55,876 nucleotides of DNA, from contig CAMLQP010000001.1 in assembly GCA_946482115.1 (NCBI GenBank), positions 1-55,876 on the forward strand, written 5' to 3'. The stretch comes from an uncultured Comamonadaceae bacterium. Its GTDB lineage: Bacteria > Pseudomonadota > Gammaproteobacteria > Burkholderiales > Burkholderiaceae. The first letter of the stretch is position 1. Each line of letters starts with the position of its first letter. The notes below the pieces were generated by a model, which was not told the DNA's origin, did not search any database, and was given only the letters and a program-made list of their open reading frames with translations. The position numbers and the translations under genes are program-made. Below, piece by piece: positions 1 through 8,844 of this stretch.

Positions 1-1026
1 TGCGGCAAGACCAACTTCGCCATGCTGATCCCGCCCAAGGGCTTCGAGGGCTGGCAGGTCACCACCATCGGCGACGACATCGCCTGGATCAAGCCCGGCG
101 CCGACGGCAGGCTCTACGCCATCAACCCCGAGGCGGGCTACTTCGGCGTGGCCCCCGGCACCAACACGCTGACCAACCCCAACTGCATGGCCAGCCTGGA
201 CAAGGACGTCATCTTCACCAACGTCGCGCTGACCGACGACGGCGACGTCTGGTGGGAAGGCATGGGCGATGCGCCCGCCCACGCCATCGACTGGCAGGGC
301 AAGGACTGGACGCCGCAGATTGCCAAGGAAACCGGCGCCAAGGCAGCCCACCCCAATGCCCGCTTCACCGTGGCCGCCACCAACAACCCCGCACTCGACC
401 CGGCCTGGGACGACCCCGAGGGCGTGGCCATCGATGCCTTCATCTTTGGCGGCCGCCGCAGCACCACCGTGCCGCTGGTGACCGAGGCGCGCGACTGGAC
501 CGAAGGCGTCTACATGGCCGCCACCATGGGCTCCGAAACCACCGCCGCCGCCTTTGGCGCCCAGGGCGTGGTGCGCCGCGACCCGTTCGCCATGCTGCCC
601 TTCACCGGCTACAACATGAGCGACTACTTCCAGCACTGGCTGGACCTGGGCGCCAGGCTGGCCGCCAGCGGCGCCAAACTGCCCGCCATCTACTGCGTCA
701 ACTGGTTCCGCAAGGACGCCAACGGCAAGTTCGTCTGGCCCGGCTTCGGCGAGAACATGCGCGTGCTCAAGTGGATGATCGACCGCATCGAAGGCCAGGG
801 CAAAGGCACCGAGCACGTGTTCGGCGTCAGCCCGACCTACGCCGACATCAACTGGAGCGGCCTGGACTTCAGCCAGGCCCAGTTCGACACCGTCACCGCC
901 ATCGACAAGGCCGCCTGGCAACAGGAACTCGGCCTGCATGCCGAGCTGTTCCAGCAGCTGGCCTACCACCTGCCGCAGGCGCTGGTGGACACCAAAGCCC
1001 GTATCGAGCAGCGCCTGGCCGCCTGA
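1..1026 (+). CDS. pckG: Phosphoenolpyruvate carboxykinase (GTP), C-terminal part
   Basis: Catalyses oxaloacetate + GTP to phosphoenolpyruvate + CO2 + GDP, the entry step of gluconeogenesis, in the cytoplasm. The reading frame is open from base 1, so the 5' part lies outside the window; 341 residues remain of a family that is usually about 600-620 long. Visible signatures are the very start CGKTNFAML, which belongs to the GTP-PEPCK P-loop region (ACGKTN), the [15 protein letters not shown] segment, and the [12 protein letters not shown] nucleotide-binding segment. There is no truncation at the C-terminus. A strong hairpin terminator follows. The gene is convergent with the small membrane protein gene downstream. 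Assignment is certain; only the start is missing. Confidence 0.97.
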   Translation, partial: CGKTNFAMLIPPKGFEGWQVTTIGDDIAWIKPGADGRLYAINPEAGYFGVAPGTNTLTNPNCMASLDKDVIFTNVALTDDGDVWWEGMGDAPAHAIDWQGKDWTPQIAKETGAKAAHPNARFTVAATNNPALDPAWDDPEGVAIDAFIFGGRRSTTVPLVTEARDWTEGVYMAATMGSETTAAAFGAQGVVRRDPFAMLPFTGYNMSDYFQHWLDLGARLAASGAKLPAIYCVNWFRKDANGKFVWPGFGENMRVLKWMIDRIEGQGKGTEHVFGVSPTYADINWSGLDFSQAQFDTVTAIDKAAWQQELGLHAELFQQLAYHLPQALVDTKARIEQRLAA

Positions 1027-1067
1027 GGCTTGGGGCGCCGGCCCTGAGGGCCCGGGAACGGGCCAAA

Positions 1068-1097
1068 GAAAAAGCCACCGCATGCGGTGGCTTTTTT
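1068..1097. terminator. Bidirectional intrinsic terminator after pckG
   Basis: Bases 1074-1091 form a perfect 18-base palindrome (gccaccgcatgcggtggc), preceded by an A-run (aaagaaaaa) and followed by a run of six T. The A-run and T-run make it usable from both directions, so it can end pckG (+) and the convergent membrane protein gene (-). Confidence 0.9.
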
Positions 1098-1117
1098 CAT
1101 GGGGCGACCGGACCGGG

Positions 1118-1648
1118 TCAGATGTAGTACAGGTTGTAGGCGCGGCCGCCGAGCATCTTGACCTTGCCGTCGGCCGTGGCCTCGAAGGCCGGTGCCGCTT
1201 CGGCGGGCTCGGCGCCCAGGGGCGACAGGGCCTCGCTGAAATCGGCTTCATCGGCTGCGCGCTGGCGGGCCAGCACCAGTTCCTGCATCAGGCGCGGGTC
1301 GCGCTGGGCGGCTTCCCACACGCGCATCTCGGCGCGGGTTTCGGCGATGGCCTGCGACCAGCGGTCCAGCGCGGGCATCAGGCGCTGCGCCAGGCTGCGC
1401 GCGGTGCCGGCGAACAGGGCGATGCCCGCGAACACCACGGCCCACAGCACGACCCAGGCGTAGAACAGGTGCTCGTCGCCCCAGGTGTTGATCACGCGGT
1501 CGGCGACGACCACCAGGGCGGCGACCGCGGCGGCCAGGAACATGGCCGCCAGGCCCTTGACGCTGCCTGGCGAAACCGGCTGGCGGGAGGTGGTGCCGGT
1601 GCGGGCCGCGCCGGCCATTTGAGCGGGGGTGGTGGCGATACTGTTCAT
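1118..1648 (-). CDS. Hypothetical two-TM membrane protein
   Basis: Encodes 176 residues. I do not recognise a named family. After a short polar N-terminus there are two hydrophobic segments, at about residues 31-50 (AAMFLAAAVAALVVVADRVI) and 57-80 (FYAWVVLWAVVFAGIALFAG), then a soluble region of roughly 95 residues that begins as an amphipathic helix rich in R, E and A and ends in an acidic, alanine-rich part. The ATG at 1648 was chosen over the upstream ATG at 1675 because gaaggag lies just in front of it. It is divergent from a LysR gene and the 108-base gap between them carries a perfect palindrome, so it may be that regulator's target. The function is unknown. Confidence 0.8.
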   Translation of the reverse strand: MNSIATTPAQMAGAARTGTTSRQPVSPGSVKGLAAMFLAAAVAALVVVADRVINTWGDEHLFYAWVVLWAVVFAGIALFAGTARSLAQRLMPALDRWSQAIAETRAEMRVWEAAQRDPRLMQELVLARQRAADEADFSEALSPLGAEPAEAAPAFEATADGKVKMLGGRAYNLYYI

Positions 1649-1697
1649 GACGAACTCCTTCAATGGACGCCTCACTGCGAGGCGACAGGTGAATACT

Positions 1698-1709
1698 AGG
1701 GTTAACCCT
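1698..1709. promoter_or_regulatory. Perfect palindrome in divergent promoter region
   Basis: The 12-base perfect palindrome agggttaaccct sits between the divergent membrane protein gene (start 1648) and the LysR gene (start 1757), in a locally AT-rich stretch. A second weaker dyad, attc-N11-gaat, overlaps the start of the LysR gene. Either could be a regulator binding site; which protein binds is not visible from sequence. Confidence 0.5.
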
Positions 1710-1756
1710 GAAGTTTATCCACTTTATTTTTGTGATGACTTATATTCACAGTTGTT

Positions 1757-2716
1757 ATGAATGAAGTGAACTTCCGGACGTTCGACCTGAACCTGCTGCG
1801 GGTTTTCGACGAGGTGATGGCCGAACGCAACCTGACCCGCGCCGCGCACAACCTGGCCATGACGCAGCCGGCGGTCAGCAACGCACTGCGCCGGCTGCGC
1901 GATCTGCTGGGCGACGAGCTGGTGCACCGCGCCGGCTACGGCGTGGAGCCCACGCCGCGCGCCCTGGCGCTGTGGCCGGCGGTGCGCGACGCGCTGCAAG
2001 GGCTGCGCGAGGCGCTGGCGCCCGGCGCCTTCGACCCGGCGCTGGCCCAGAACGCGTTCGTGCTCACCATGGCGGATGCCACTGCCGCCAAGCTGATCCC
2101 CGGGCTGGTGGACATCCTCGCGCGCGAGGCCCCGGGCGTGAACCTGCGCGTGGTGCCACTGACCACGCGCGACCCGCGCAGCCAGCTCGAGTCGGGCGCG
2201 GTGGACCTGGCGATCGGCCACTTCCCGGGCGTGGTGGCCGAGCTCAGCGCCGAGCACCACCAGGACCAGACCGCCGCCTTCCAGCACGAGCGCCTGTACG
2301 ACGGCGAATACGTGGTGGTGATGCGCCGCGGCCACCCGCTGGCCAGCGGCGAGCTGCCGCTTGACGTCTACTGCGCCGCGCGCCACCTGCTGGTGAGCTT
2401 TTCCGGCCGGCCGGTGGGCTTCGTGGACGAGGCCCTGGCCGCCGTCTCGCGCCGCCGCCGCGTGGTGCTGACCGTCAACCAGTTCTTCACCGCCGGGCTG
2501 GTGGTGGCCTCGTCCGACCTGCTGACCGTGCTGCCACGCCACTTCGTGCCCGCCACCGGCATGGCCGACGAGCTGGTGCTGCGCGAGCTGCCGCTGGACG
2601 TGCCGGCGGTGCATGTCGATTCGCTGTGGCACCGCCAGGCCCAGGCCAGCAGCGCCCACCGCTGGCTGCGCGAGGCCGTGGCCCGCACCGCACACCTGAG
2701 TCTGACCCCTACATGA
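1757..2716 (+). CDS. LysR-family transcriptional regulator
   Basis: A 319-residue regulator, a typical LysR length. The winged helix-turn-helix is at about residues 10-68 (FDLNLLRVFDEVMAERNLTR, then QPAVSNALRRLRDLLGDELV), followed by a LysR substrate-binding domain from about residue 95. The FDLNLL opening and the SNALRRLR recognition helix resemble the NodD/LinR/PnbR-type branch. It is divergent from the small membrane protein gene and its stop overlaps the start of the metallophosphoesterase gene by four bases (ATGA), so those two are co-transcribed. The inducer is unknown. Autoregulation is plausible because dyads lie directly upstream. Confidence 0.93.
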   Translation: MNEVNFRTFDLNLLRVFDEVMAERNLTRAAHNLAMTQPAVSNALRRLRDLLGDELVHRAGYGVEPTPRALALWPAVRDALQGLREALAPGAFDPALAQNAFVLTMADATAAKLIPGLVDILAREAPGVNLRVVPLTTRDPRSQLESGAVDLAIGHFPGVVAELSAEHHQDQTAAFQHERLYDGEYVVVMRRGHPLASGELPLDVYCAARHLLVSFSGRPVGFVDEALAAVSRRRRVVLTVNQFFTAGLVVASSDLLTVLPRHFVPATGMADELVLRELPLDVPAVHVDSLWHRQAQASSAHRWLREAVARTAHLSLTPT

Positions 2717-3546
2717 AGATCCAGCTGCTCAGCGACTTGCACCTCGAGGCCAACCCTGGCTTCGAGCCCACACCCGCGCCCGACGCCGACCTGCTGGTGC
2801 TGGCCGGCGACATCGGCTCCTACCAGCTGCGCCGCGACGGATCCTGCATGGCCGAGCCCGACTGGGGCCTGCGCCGTTTCTCGCCCCTGTCCGAACACGC
2901 GGGCTGGCCGGTGCCGGTGCTGTTCGTGCCCGGCAACCACGAGTACGACGCGCTCGACGTCGACCGCACCCACGCCGGCCTGCGCGAGGCCTGCGAGCGG
3001 CTGGGCATCGTCTGGCTGGAACGCGAGACCGTGGTGCTGGACGGCGTGCGCTTCATCGGTTGCACGCTCTGGAGCGACTACGACGCCCTGGGCGAGCCCG
3101 AGCTGGGCGACACACCGCAGGCGCTGCTGCTGCGCCACAAGGCCTTCCGCGCCGCCAACCACTACCTGCGCCGCATGAACGGGCGCTGGCGCGGCACGCT
3201 GTTCGACGCCGAAGCCATGCGGGAGCTCGGGCTGGAGTCGCAGCGCTGGCTGCGCGCCGCGCTGGCGGTGCCGTTCGGCGGCCCGACCGTGGTGGTCACG
3301 CATTTCGCTCCCAGCCTGCGCAGTGCCGACCCACGCTACGGCGTCAACGCCGGCACCGCGGGCTTTTGCAACGCGCTGGATGACCTGCTGCCGCTGGCCG
3401 ACCTCTGGCTGCACGGGCACCTGCACTGCCCGCACGACTACCGCGTGGGCCGCTGCCGCGTGGTGGCCAACCCGCTGGGCTACGCGGACAAGGGTGAGCA
3501 GTCCGCCTTCCTGCCGCAGGGCGTGTGGGCCGTGCAGCGGACTTGA
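2713..3546 (+). CDS. Calcineurin-like metallophosphoesterase
   Basis: A 277-residue cytoplasmic metal-dependent phosphoesterase; substrate unknown. The motifs of the superfamily are in order: LSDLHLEA near residue 5 (D-x-H), LAGDIG near 31 (GD), VPGNHEYD near 75 (GNHE), VVTHFAPS near 196 and LHGHLH near 236, supplying the di-metal ligands. The ATG at 2713 was chosen because it starts the family's first beta strand (MKIQLLSD) and overlaps the LysR stop as ATGA; an in-frame extension upstream lies within the LysR gene. Translational coupling with the LysR gene suggests a shared transcript, not necessarily a shared function. Confidence 0.93.
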   Translation: MKIQLLSDLHLEANPGFEPTPAPDADLLVLAGDIGSYQLRRDGSCMAEPDWGLRRFSPLSEHAGWPVPVLFVPGNHEYDALDVDRTHAGLREACERLGIVWLERETVVLDGVRFIGCTLWSDYDALGEPELGDTPQALLLRHKAFRAANHYLRRMNGRWRGTLFDAEAMRELGLESQRWLRAALAVPFGGPTVVVTHFAPSLRSADPRYGVNAGTAGFCNALDDLLPLADLWLHGHLHCPHDYRVGRCRVVANPLGYADKGEQSAFLPQGVWAVQRT

Positions 3547-3615
3547 CGTGGCGCAACTGGCGGCAAACGCGCGCCGCTACACTCGCGGCATTCCCTCACC
3601 TTACGGAGCACGCAC

Positions 3616-4038
3616 ATGAAGATCCTGCTGGCCGTCGATGGCAGTCCCTACACCAAGAAGATGCTGGCCTACCTGGCGACCCACATCGAGATGTTCGGGG
3701 GCCAGAACCAGTTCACGCTGATCAACGTGCAGGCTCCGCTGCCCCCCCGCGCGCGCGCTGCCGTTGGCGCCGACGTGGCCAAGCAGTACCACGACGAGGA
3801 AGCCGCCAAGGTGATGGACCCCGTGCTGAAGTTCCTCAAGCGCCACGGCGTCGTGCCCGAGGTGGTGACCAAGGTGGGCCATGCAGGCGAACTGATCGCC
3901 AAGGCGGCCGACAGCGGCAAGTTCGACCTCTTGATGATGGGTTCGCACGGCCACGGCGCGCTGGGCAACCTGGTCATGGGCTCGGTGGCCACCAAGGTCA
4001 TCGCCCATTGCGGCGTGCCGGTGATGCTGGTGCGCTGA
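3616..4038 (+). CDS. Universal stress protein, UspA family
   Basis: A single-domain 140-residue Usp. It begins with the strand MKILLAVDGSPYTKK and ends with the nucleotide-binding signature GSHGHGALGNLVMGSVATKVI (about residues 114-134), which matches the G-x2-G-x9-G-[ST] pattern of ATP-binding Usps. The start is supported by cggag ten bases upstream. It stands alone in front of the HD-GYP gene, 31 bases away. The likely role is stress or starvation tolerance; the partner is unknown. Confidence 0.95.
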   Translation: MKILLAVDGSPYTKKMLAYLATHIEMFGGQNQFTLINVQAPLPPRARAAVGADVAKQYHDEEAAKVMDPVLKFLKRHGVVPEVVTKVGHAGELIAKAADSGKFDLLMMGSHGHGALGNLVMGSVATKVIAHCGVPVMLVR

Positions 4039-4069
4039 ACCCCGCCCCAAGGGGCCCGGAAGGCGCCCG

Positions 4070-5290
4070 ATGCGAAAACGTGTGCACGTCGCCCAGCTGA
4101 CGCTGGGCATGTACGTGGACGGTTTCGAGGGGGCATGGCTGGAACACCCCTTCTGGCGCTCCCGTTTCCTGCTCACTGATCCCGAGGACCTGCGCCGCAT
4201 CCTCGACAGCGGCGTCGCCCACGTATGGATAGACACCCGGCTGGGGCTGGACGTGGATGCGCTGCCGCCCGATGTGCCTGTGCCCGCGCCGGCCCCTCCG
4301 GCGGCTTCCGTCCCGGCCGCTACCCCGCCTGCCCCGCCCACCACCTTCCGTGACGAGCTCGCACAGGCCGCCCGAGTCTGCCGGGCCGCGCGCGAGGAGG
4401 TCACGCGCATGTTCTCCGAGGCCCGCATGGGCCGCGCCATCGACACCACCGTGGTGCGTGGACTGGTGGAGGACATCTCCGAGTCGGTCACGCGCCAGGG
4501 CTCGGCGCTGATCAGCCTGGCGCGGCTGAAGAACGCCGACAACTACACCTACATGCATTCGGTAGCGGTGTGCGCGCTCATGATCGCGCTGGCGCGCCAG
4601 CTGGGGCTGGACTCCGGCCAGGTCCGGCTGGCGGGTTTTGCCGGCCTGGTGCATGACATCGGCAAGATGGCCGTGCCGGTGCAGCTGCTCAACAAGCCGG
4701 GCCGTCTGGACGACTCGGAGTATGTGCTGATCCAGACCCACCCGCAGCGCGGCTGGGAGCTGCTGCGCGACGCCGGCGTGCAAGACGAGGCGGCGCTGGA
4801 CGTCTGCCTGCACCACCACGAGCGGGTGGACGGCAGTGGCTACCCGGAGCACCTGGGCGGCGAGGCCCTGAGCCTGATGGCGCGCATGGGCGCGGTCTGC
4901 GATATCTACGACGCCATCACCTCCAACCGGCCCTACAAGGCCGGCTGGGATCCGGCCGAATCGCTCAGCCACATGGCCCGCTGGACCCGTACCCACCTGG
5001 ACGAAACCGTGTTCCAGGCCTTCGTGCGCAGCCTGGGCATCTACCCGGTGGGCTCGCTGGTGCGGCTGAGCAACCAGAAGCTCGCGGTGGTCTGCGAGCA
5101 GTCGCCGCGGTCGCTGCTGGCGCCGGTGGTGAGCGTGTTCTTCTCGCTGCGCCACCACGAGCGCCTGCCGCCCACGCGCCTGGACCTCTCGGCGCCCGGC
5201 GGCTCGGTTCGCATCGTGGCTCGGGAGAACCCGGCCCGGTGGTCCTTCACCGACCTGGACCGGATCTGGTCGGACGGCCTGGCGGCCTGA
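4070..5290 (+). CDS. HD-GYP domain c-di-GMP phosphodiesterase
   Basis: A 406-residue cytoplasmic protein with an N-terminal DUF3391-type domain (about 1-90), a proline/alanine-rich linker (about 68-85), and an HD-GYP domain (about 145-330). The HD pair is in GLVHDIGKM near residue 196, the downstream metal histidines are in CLHHHERVDGSGYPEHLGG (about 249-266), and the GYP is intact at about residue 260. It should hydrolyse c-di-GMP to pGpG or GMP. It is convergent with a GGDEF gene only four bases away, so synthesis and breakdown enzymes sit side by side. Start ATG at 4070 follows ccggaagg. Confidence 0.93.
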   Translation: MRKRVHVAQLTLGMYVDGFEGAWLEHPFWRSRFLLTDPEDLRRILDSGVAHVWIDTRLGLDVDALPPDVPVPAPAPPAASVPAATPPAPPTTFRDELAQAARVCRAAREEVTRMFSEARMGRAIDTTVVRGLVEDISESVTRQGSALISLARLKNADNYTYMHSVAVCALMIALARQLGLDSGQVRLAGFAGLVHDIGKMAVPVQLLNKPGRLDDSEYVLIQTHPQRGWELLRDAGVQDEAALDVCLHHHERVDGSGYPEHLGGEALSLMARMGAVCDIYDAITSNRPYKAGWDPAESLSHMARWTRTHLDETVFQAFVRSLGIYPVGSLVRLSNQKLAVVCEQSPRSLLAPVVSVFFSLRHHERLPPTRLDLSAPGGSVRIVARENPARWSFTDLDRIWSDGLAA

Positions 5291-5294
5291 GCGC

Positions 5295-6317
5295 TCAGGC
5301 CGCCAGCGTCACGCGGTCGCGCCCGCTTTCCTTGGACTGGTAGAGCGCCGCGTCCGCGCGGGCGATCCAGTCGTGCGCCGGCTCCCCCGGCTTGAGCGTG
5401 GCGACGCCGGCCGAGACGGTGACGCTGAGCACCACCTCGTTCGAGGTCTTGTGGCGCACCTTCATCGCCTTGGTGCGCAGCCGCACCCGCTCGGCCACCT
5501 CCTTGCCCAGCGCCAGCGTGGCATTGGGCAGCAGGATGGCGAACTCCTCGCCGCCGTAACGCGCCAGCACGTGGCCGGGCTCGCCCACGCTGGCGCGCAG
5601 CACCTCGCCAAGGCCCGTCAGCACCCGGTCACCCATCAGGTGGCCGTGGGTGTCGTTGACCTGCTTGAAGTGGTCGATGTCCAGCATCACCAGCGCATGG
5701 GTGTGGCCATTGGCCGGCACCGCCTTCATCAGCTGGTCCATCTTCTGGTCCAGCCCCTTGCGGTTGAGCACCCGCGTCAGGCTGTCCATGAACATGTCCT
5801 GGCGTGCGCGCTGCAGGTCGGCTTTCAGCCGCTCGATCTCGAGGCGGCTGGCGCTGACCTGGGCCTTGAGCGCGGCGGCCGAGTTCTTCATCGCCTCGGT
5901 CTGCTGCAGCGCCTGGCCCAGGTGCAGGCCCAGGCGCTCGGAGTCGCTGGTGAGCAGCGCCTTGGACAGATCGACCAGCTGGGCGCCGAAGGCCCCCGCC
6001 CGTTCGCCCGTGTGCTCGGCGGTCTCGGCCATGCCGGCCATCACGCGCTGCATGTCGCCGCTGATGCGCTCCATGGTCTTGTCGTCGATGCCGGCGATGT
6101 GCTCGCGGTACAGCCGCGCCACCGTGTCGTCGCTCAGGCGCGGCTCGGTCCGCATGAAGTGCTCGATGGCCTGGTTGAGCCGGGCATTGATGCCGGCCGC
6201 GTATTCGTACCAGACGGTGTAGGTGACCGGGGTGAAGGCCGCGTCGTGCTGGCTCATCAGGGCCAGCGTGGCGCGAAGCAGTTCAGCGCTCTTGTCTTTC
6301 GATTCGGTGTACAGCAT
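5295..6317 (-). CDS. GGDEF diguanylate cyclase
   Basis: A 340-residue protein that should make c-di-GMP from two GTP. The N-terminal 165 residues are largely helical with no transmembrane segment and a coiled-coil-like stretch (about 135-165); the GGDEF domain covers about 170-335. The active-site loop reads ARYGGEEF near residue 252, a functional variant. The inhibitory I-site, normally RxxD five residues before the loop, reads EPGH here, so product inhibition is probably absent. DSLTRVLNRKG opens the domain as usual. It is convergent with the HD-GYP gene. The signal it senses is unknown. Confidence 0.93.
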   Translation of the reverse strand: MLYTESKDKSAELLRATLALMSQHDAAFTPVTYTVWYEYAAGINARLNQAIEHFMRTEPRLSDDTVARLYREHIAGIDDKTMERISGDMQRVMAGMAETAEHTGERAGAFGAQLVDLSKALLTSDSERLGLHLGQALQQTEAMKNSAAALKAQVSASRLEIERLKADLQRARQDMFMDSLTRVLNRKGLDQKMDQLMKAVPANGHTHALVMLDIDHFKQVNDTHGHLMGDRVLTGLGEVLRASVGEPGHVLARYGGEEFAILLPNATLALGKEVAERVRLRTKAMKVRHKTSNEVVLSVTVSAGVATLKPGEPAHDWIARADAALYQSKESGRDRVTLAA

Positions 6318-6549
6318 GGCAGCGATCGGTCCCCGGCGGCAGAAATCATCAGGCTACGCCCAAACTGTTAGAGATTGTCACATGCGAAGGTGACGTCTGT
6401 CTTGCAGTTCATCGCCTTTCTGCCGGGAAATGGAAGCAAAAAAGCTGAAACGTTCAGAAACGCCCAGACATATGCAATTGGCGGGCCTTTCCAAGAATCG
6501 GGCTACCGGGCGCCGCCGTGGCGTCCGCACCCATAAGAAGGACATCGCC

Positions 6550-6780
6550 ATGAAACCGACTCTCCGACTCGCCCGGCCCCTGGCCATTCTGGTCCTGCTG
6601 CCCGCGCTGGCAGCCTGTGCCAACCTCTCCCAACGCCAGCAGAACGCGGCCATCGGCGCCGGGGTCGGCGCCGTGGGCGGTGCCATCCTGACTGGCGGCA
6701 GCACCCTGGGCACCCTGGGCGGTGCCGCCATCGGCGGCGTGATCGGGCACGGCGTCGAGGACAACAAGCGCAGGCGCTGA
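6550..6780 (+). CDS. Glycine-zipper lipoprotein (OsmB/SlyB-like)
   Basis: A 76-residue lipoprotein. The signal peptide ends in the lipobox LPALAAC, with Cys at about residue 19 as the lipidated residue. The mature part is a glycine zipper of small residues every four positions (AAIGAGVGAVGGAILTGG, then GTLGGAAIGGVIGHGVE) and a basic tail. The ATG at 6550 was chosen because it starts the signal peptide and follows aagaagga; an in-frame ATG at 6430 would put 40 polar residues in front. The family is induced by osmotic or envelope stress in other bacteria; that role is inferred here. It is convergent with ssb, with a shared terminator. Confidence 0.9.
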   Translation: MKPTLRLARPLAILVLLPALAACANLSQRQQNAAIGAGVGAVGGAILTGGSTLGTLGGAAIGGVIGHGVEDNKRRR

Positions 6781-6814
6781 CCCCGGCCCGCCCGGCTTGG
6801 CGCCTGCCCCGGAA

Positions 6815-6848
6815 ACGAAAAACCCACGCCGACAGGCGTGGGTTTGTG
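6815..6848. terminator. Bidirectional terminator between lipoprotein gene and ssb
   Basis: Inverted repeat aaacccacgcc (6820-6830) / ggcgtgggttt (6835-6845) with a four-base loop. The A- and T-rich stem ends let it act for both convergent genes. Confidence 0.85.
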
Positions 6849-6869
6849 CGGGGGAGGCGTGCGCGACGC

Positions 6870-7376
6870 TCAGAACGGGATGTCGTCGTCCATGTCGTCG
6901 AAGCCGCTGCTCGGCGCGGGCGCCGGGCGCTGGGCCGGGGCCTGGCGCGGTGCGGCGGGAGCCGCGGCGCGAGGGGCTGCTGCCGGGCGGGCATAGCCGC
7001 CGCCACCACCGCCCTCGTCACCGCCAGGGCCGCCCATGCCTTCGCGGCCGCCCAGCAGCTGCAGCTCGGTGGCGATGATGTCCACCGTGTTCTTCTCCAC
7101 GCCCGCCTGGTCGGTGTACTTGCCGTACTTCAGGCGGCCTTCCACGTAGATGGGGCGGCCCTTCTTGACGTATTCGCCGGCGATCTCGGCCAGGCGGTCG
7201 TAGAAGGTGACGCGGTGCCACTGGGTGTCTTCGATCATCTCGCCACTGTTCTTGTCCTTGCGGCGGCTGGAGGTGGCCACGCTCACGTTGGCCACGGCCT
7301 GGCCCGAGGGCAGGTAACGGATTTCGGGGTCGCGGCCGCAGTTGCCGACGAGGATGACTTTGTTGACGGATGCCAT
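6870..7376 (-). CDS. ssb: Single-stranded DNA-binding protein
   Basis: A 168-residue SSB that binds single-stranded DNA during replication, recombination and repair. The OB fold covers residues 1-110 ([20 protein letters not shown], then [20 protein letters not shown] and [14 protein letters not shown]). A glycine-rich then proline/alanine-rich linker follows (about 115-158), and the acidic tip DMDDDIPF, which recruits partner proteins, is intact. The ATG at 7376 matches the universal SSB start; upstream in-frame sequence overlaps the ClC gene on the other strand. It is divergent from the ClC gene with a 97-base gap. Confidence 0.98.
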   Translation of the reverse strand: MASVNKVILVGNCGRDPEIRYLPSGQAVANVSVATSSRRKDKNSGEMIEDTQWHRVTFYDRLAEIAGEYVKKGRPIYVEGRLKYGKYTDQAGVEKNTVDIIATELQLLGGREGMGGPGGDEGGGGGGYARPAAAPRAAAPAAPRQAPAQRPAPAPSSGFDDMDDDIPF

Positions 7377-7473
7377 GGGATACCTACCTTGGGAGAGACG
7401 CCCCGAAACCGGGTGATCCGTTGATTGTGCCCCATCCCAAACCGCCCGGGGGCGCTCGGTACACTCGGCACGG

Positions 7474-8844
7474 ATGAACCGCGAGCCCGACTTCCTGCAC
7501 AACGTGCGACAAGAAATCGCCAACGGGCGCCACTGGATCGATAGGGCCGTGGTGATCGGCTTCGCGGTGCTGGCGGGGCTGGCGGTGGTGGGCTTCACGT
7601 TGCTGTCGGACGCCGCTTTCGAGGTGTTCGGGCGCCTGCGCGGTGCGCTGTGGTGGGCACCGCTGGTCTGGACCCCGGCTGTCACGGCCGGGGTGGTTTG
7701 GGCCACCCGGCGCTGGTGCCCGCAGGCTGCGGGCTCGGGCGTGCCGCAGGTCATGGCGGCGCTGGCGCCTGAGGTGCCAGCCGCCGAGCGCAGCCGTTTC
7801 GTTTCGCTCAGGCACAGTGCGGCCAAGGTGCTGGGGGTATCGGGTGGCCTGCTGGCCGGGTTGTCCATTGGCCGCCAGGGCCCGTCGGTGCAGGTGGCGG
7901 CCGGGGTGATGCACCATGCCCGGCGCTACCTTTCGCCCAAAACCGCGATCAGCGAACGCGAGCTGCTGGTCGCTGGCGGTGCGGCCGGCATCGCGGCGGC
8001 CTTCAATACGCCTCTGGGGGGCATCGTGTTCGCCATCGAGGAGCTCAGCCGCCGGCTGGAGCAGCGCAGCAGCGGGCTGATGCTGGCCGCCATCGTGGTC
8101 TCGGGCCTGGTGGCGGTGTCGGCGTTCGGCAACCTGTCGTACTTTGGCCGCGTGCGCGCGGATGCGCTGCTGGGCTGGTCGCTGCTGCTGCCAGGCCTGC
8201 TGGTTGCGGTGCTCAGCGGGCTGCTGGGGGGGCTGCTGGCGCGGTTGGTCATTGTCTCTTTCACCGGCCTGCCCGACCGCTTCTGTGCGTTCCGCCGCCG
8301 CTTTCCCGTGCGGTTCGCAGCAGGTTGTGGGTTGGCGGTGGCCGTGATCGGCCTGGTTGGCGGTGCCGACGTGCTGGGTGGCGGTCACCATCACACGCAA
8401 CAGCTGCTGATCCAGGATTCGACCGAAGGCCACGTGCCCTTGCTGTTCACCTGGCTCAAATTCTCCGCGTCGTGGCTGTCGGCCTGGTCGGGCGTGCCTG
8501 GCGGCATCTTCGCGCCCAGCCTGTCGCTGGGCGCCGGCCTGGGGGTGGATGTGGCCTGGCTCACCGGCACGCCGCACACGGCAGCGCTGATCGCGCTGGG
8601 CATGGCGGCTTTCCTGGCGGCCGTCACCCAGACGCCGATCACCGCCATGATCATCGTGATGGAGATGACCGATGGCCATGCCATGGTGTTGAGCCTGATG
8701 GCGGCCGCGCTGCTGGCCAGTCTGGTTTCACGTCTGGTGAGCCGGCCCCTGTATGCCACCCTGACCCAGCTGATGCTGCGCGGCGTGGTGGATCTCCCGG
8801 CGGCCGGGCCGGCTTCGACGCAGTCGCCGCCGCGTCAGGCCTGA
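7474..8844 (+). CDS. ClC-family chloride channel/transporter with E-to-Q gate
   Basis: A 456-residue inner-membrane ClC protein with the expected hydrophobic helices. The anion-filter motifs are GSGVPQ (about 88-93), GRQGPSVQ (133-140) and [11 protein letters not shown] near 340, and the pore tyrosine is in PLYATL (Y427). The second filter motif is normally GREGP; its Glu is the external proton gate (E148 of ClC-ec1), and here codon 7876-7878 is CAG, Gln135. The internal proton glutamate appears kept (FAIEEL, E190). There is no CBS domain. The change suggests uncoupled, channel-like conduction. The gene overlaps the convergent MFS gene by ten bases. The start at 7474 lacks a clear ribosome binding site. 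Confidence 0.93.
   Translation: MNREPDFLHNVRQEIANGRHWIDRAVVIGFAVLAGLAVVGFTLLSDAAFEVFGRLRGALWWAPLVWTPAVTAGVVWATRRWCPQAAGSGVPQVMAALAPEVPAAERSRFVSLRHSAAKVLGVSGGLLAGLSIGRQGPSVQVAAGVMHHARRYLSPKTAISERELLVAGGAAGIAAAFNTPLGGIVFAIEELSRRLEQRSSGLMLAAIVVSGLVAVSAFGNLSYFGRVRADALLGWSLLLPGLLVAVLSGLLGGLLARLVIVSFTGLPDRFCAFRRRFPVRFAAGCGLAVAVIGLVGGADVLGGGHHHTQQLLIQDSTEGHVPLLFTWLKFSASWLSAWSGVPGGIFAPSLSLGAGLGVDVAWLTGTPHTAALIALGMAAFLAAVTQTPITAMIIVMEMTDGHAMVLSLMAAALLASLVSRLVSRPLYATLTQLMLRGVVDLPAAGPASTQSPPRQA

Noticed and set aside
6377..6394. gtcac-N8-gtgac inverted repeat upstream of the GGDEF gene as a CRP-like site
   Set aside because: The half-sites have the wrong order and spacing for a CRP box and no other support was found.
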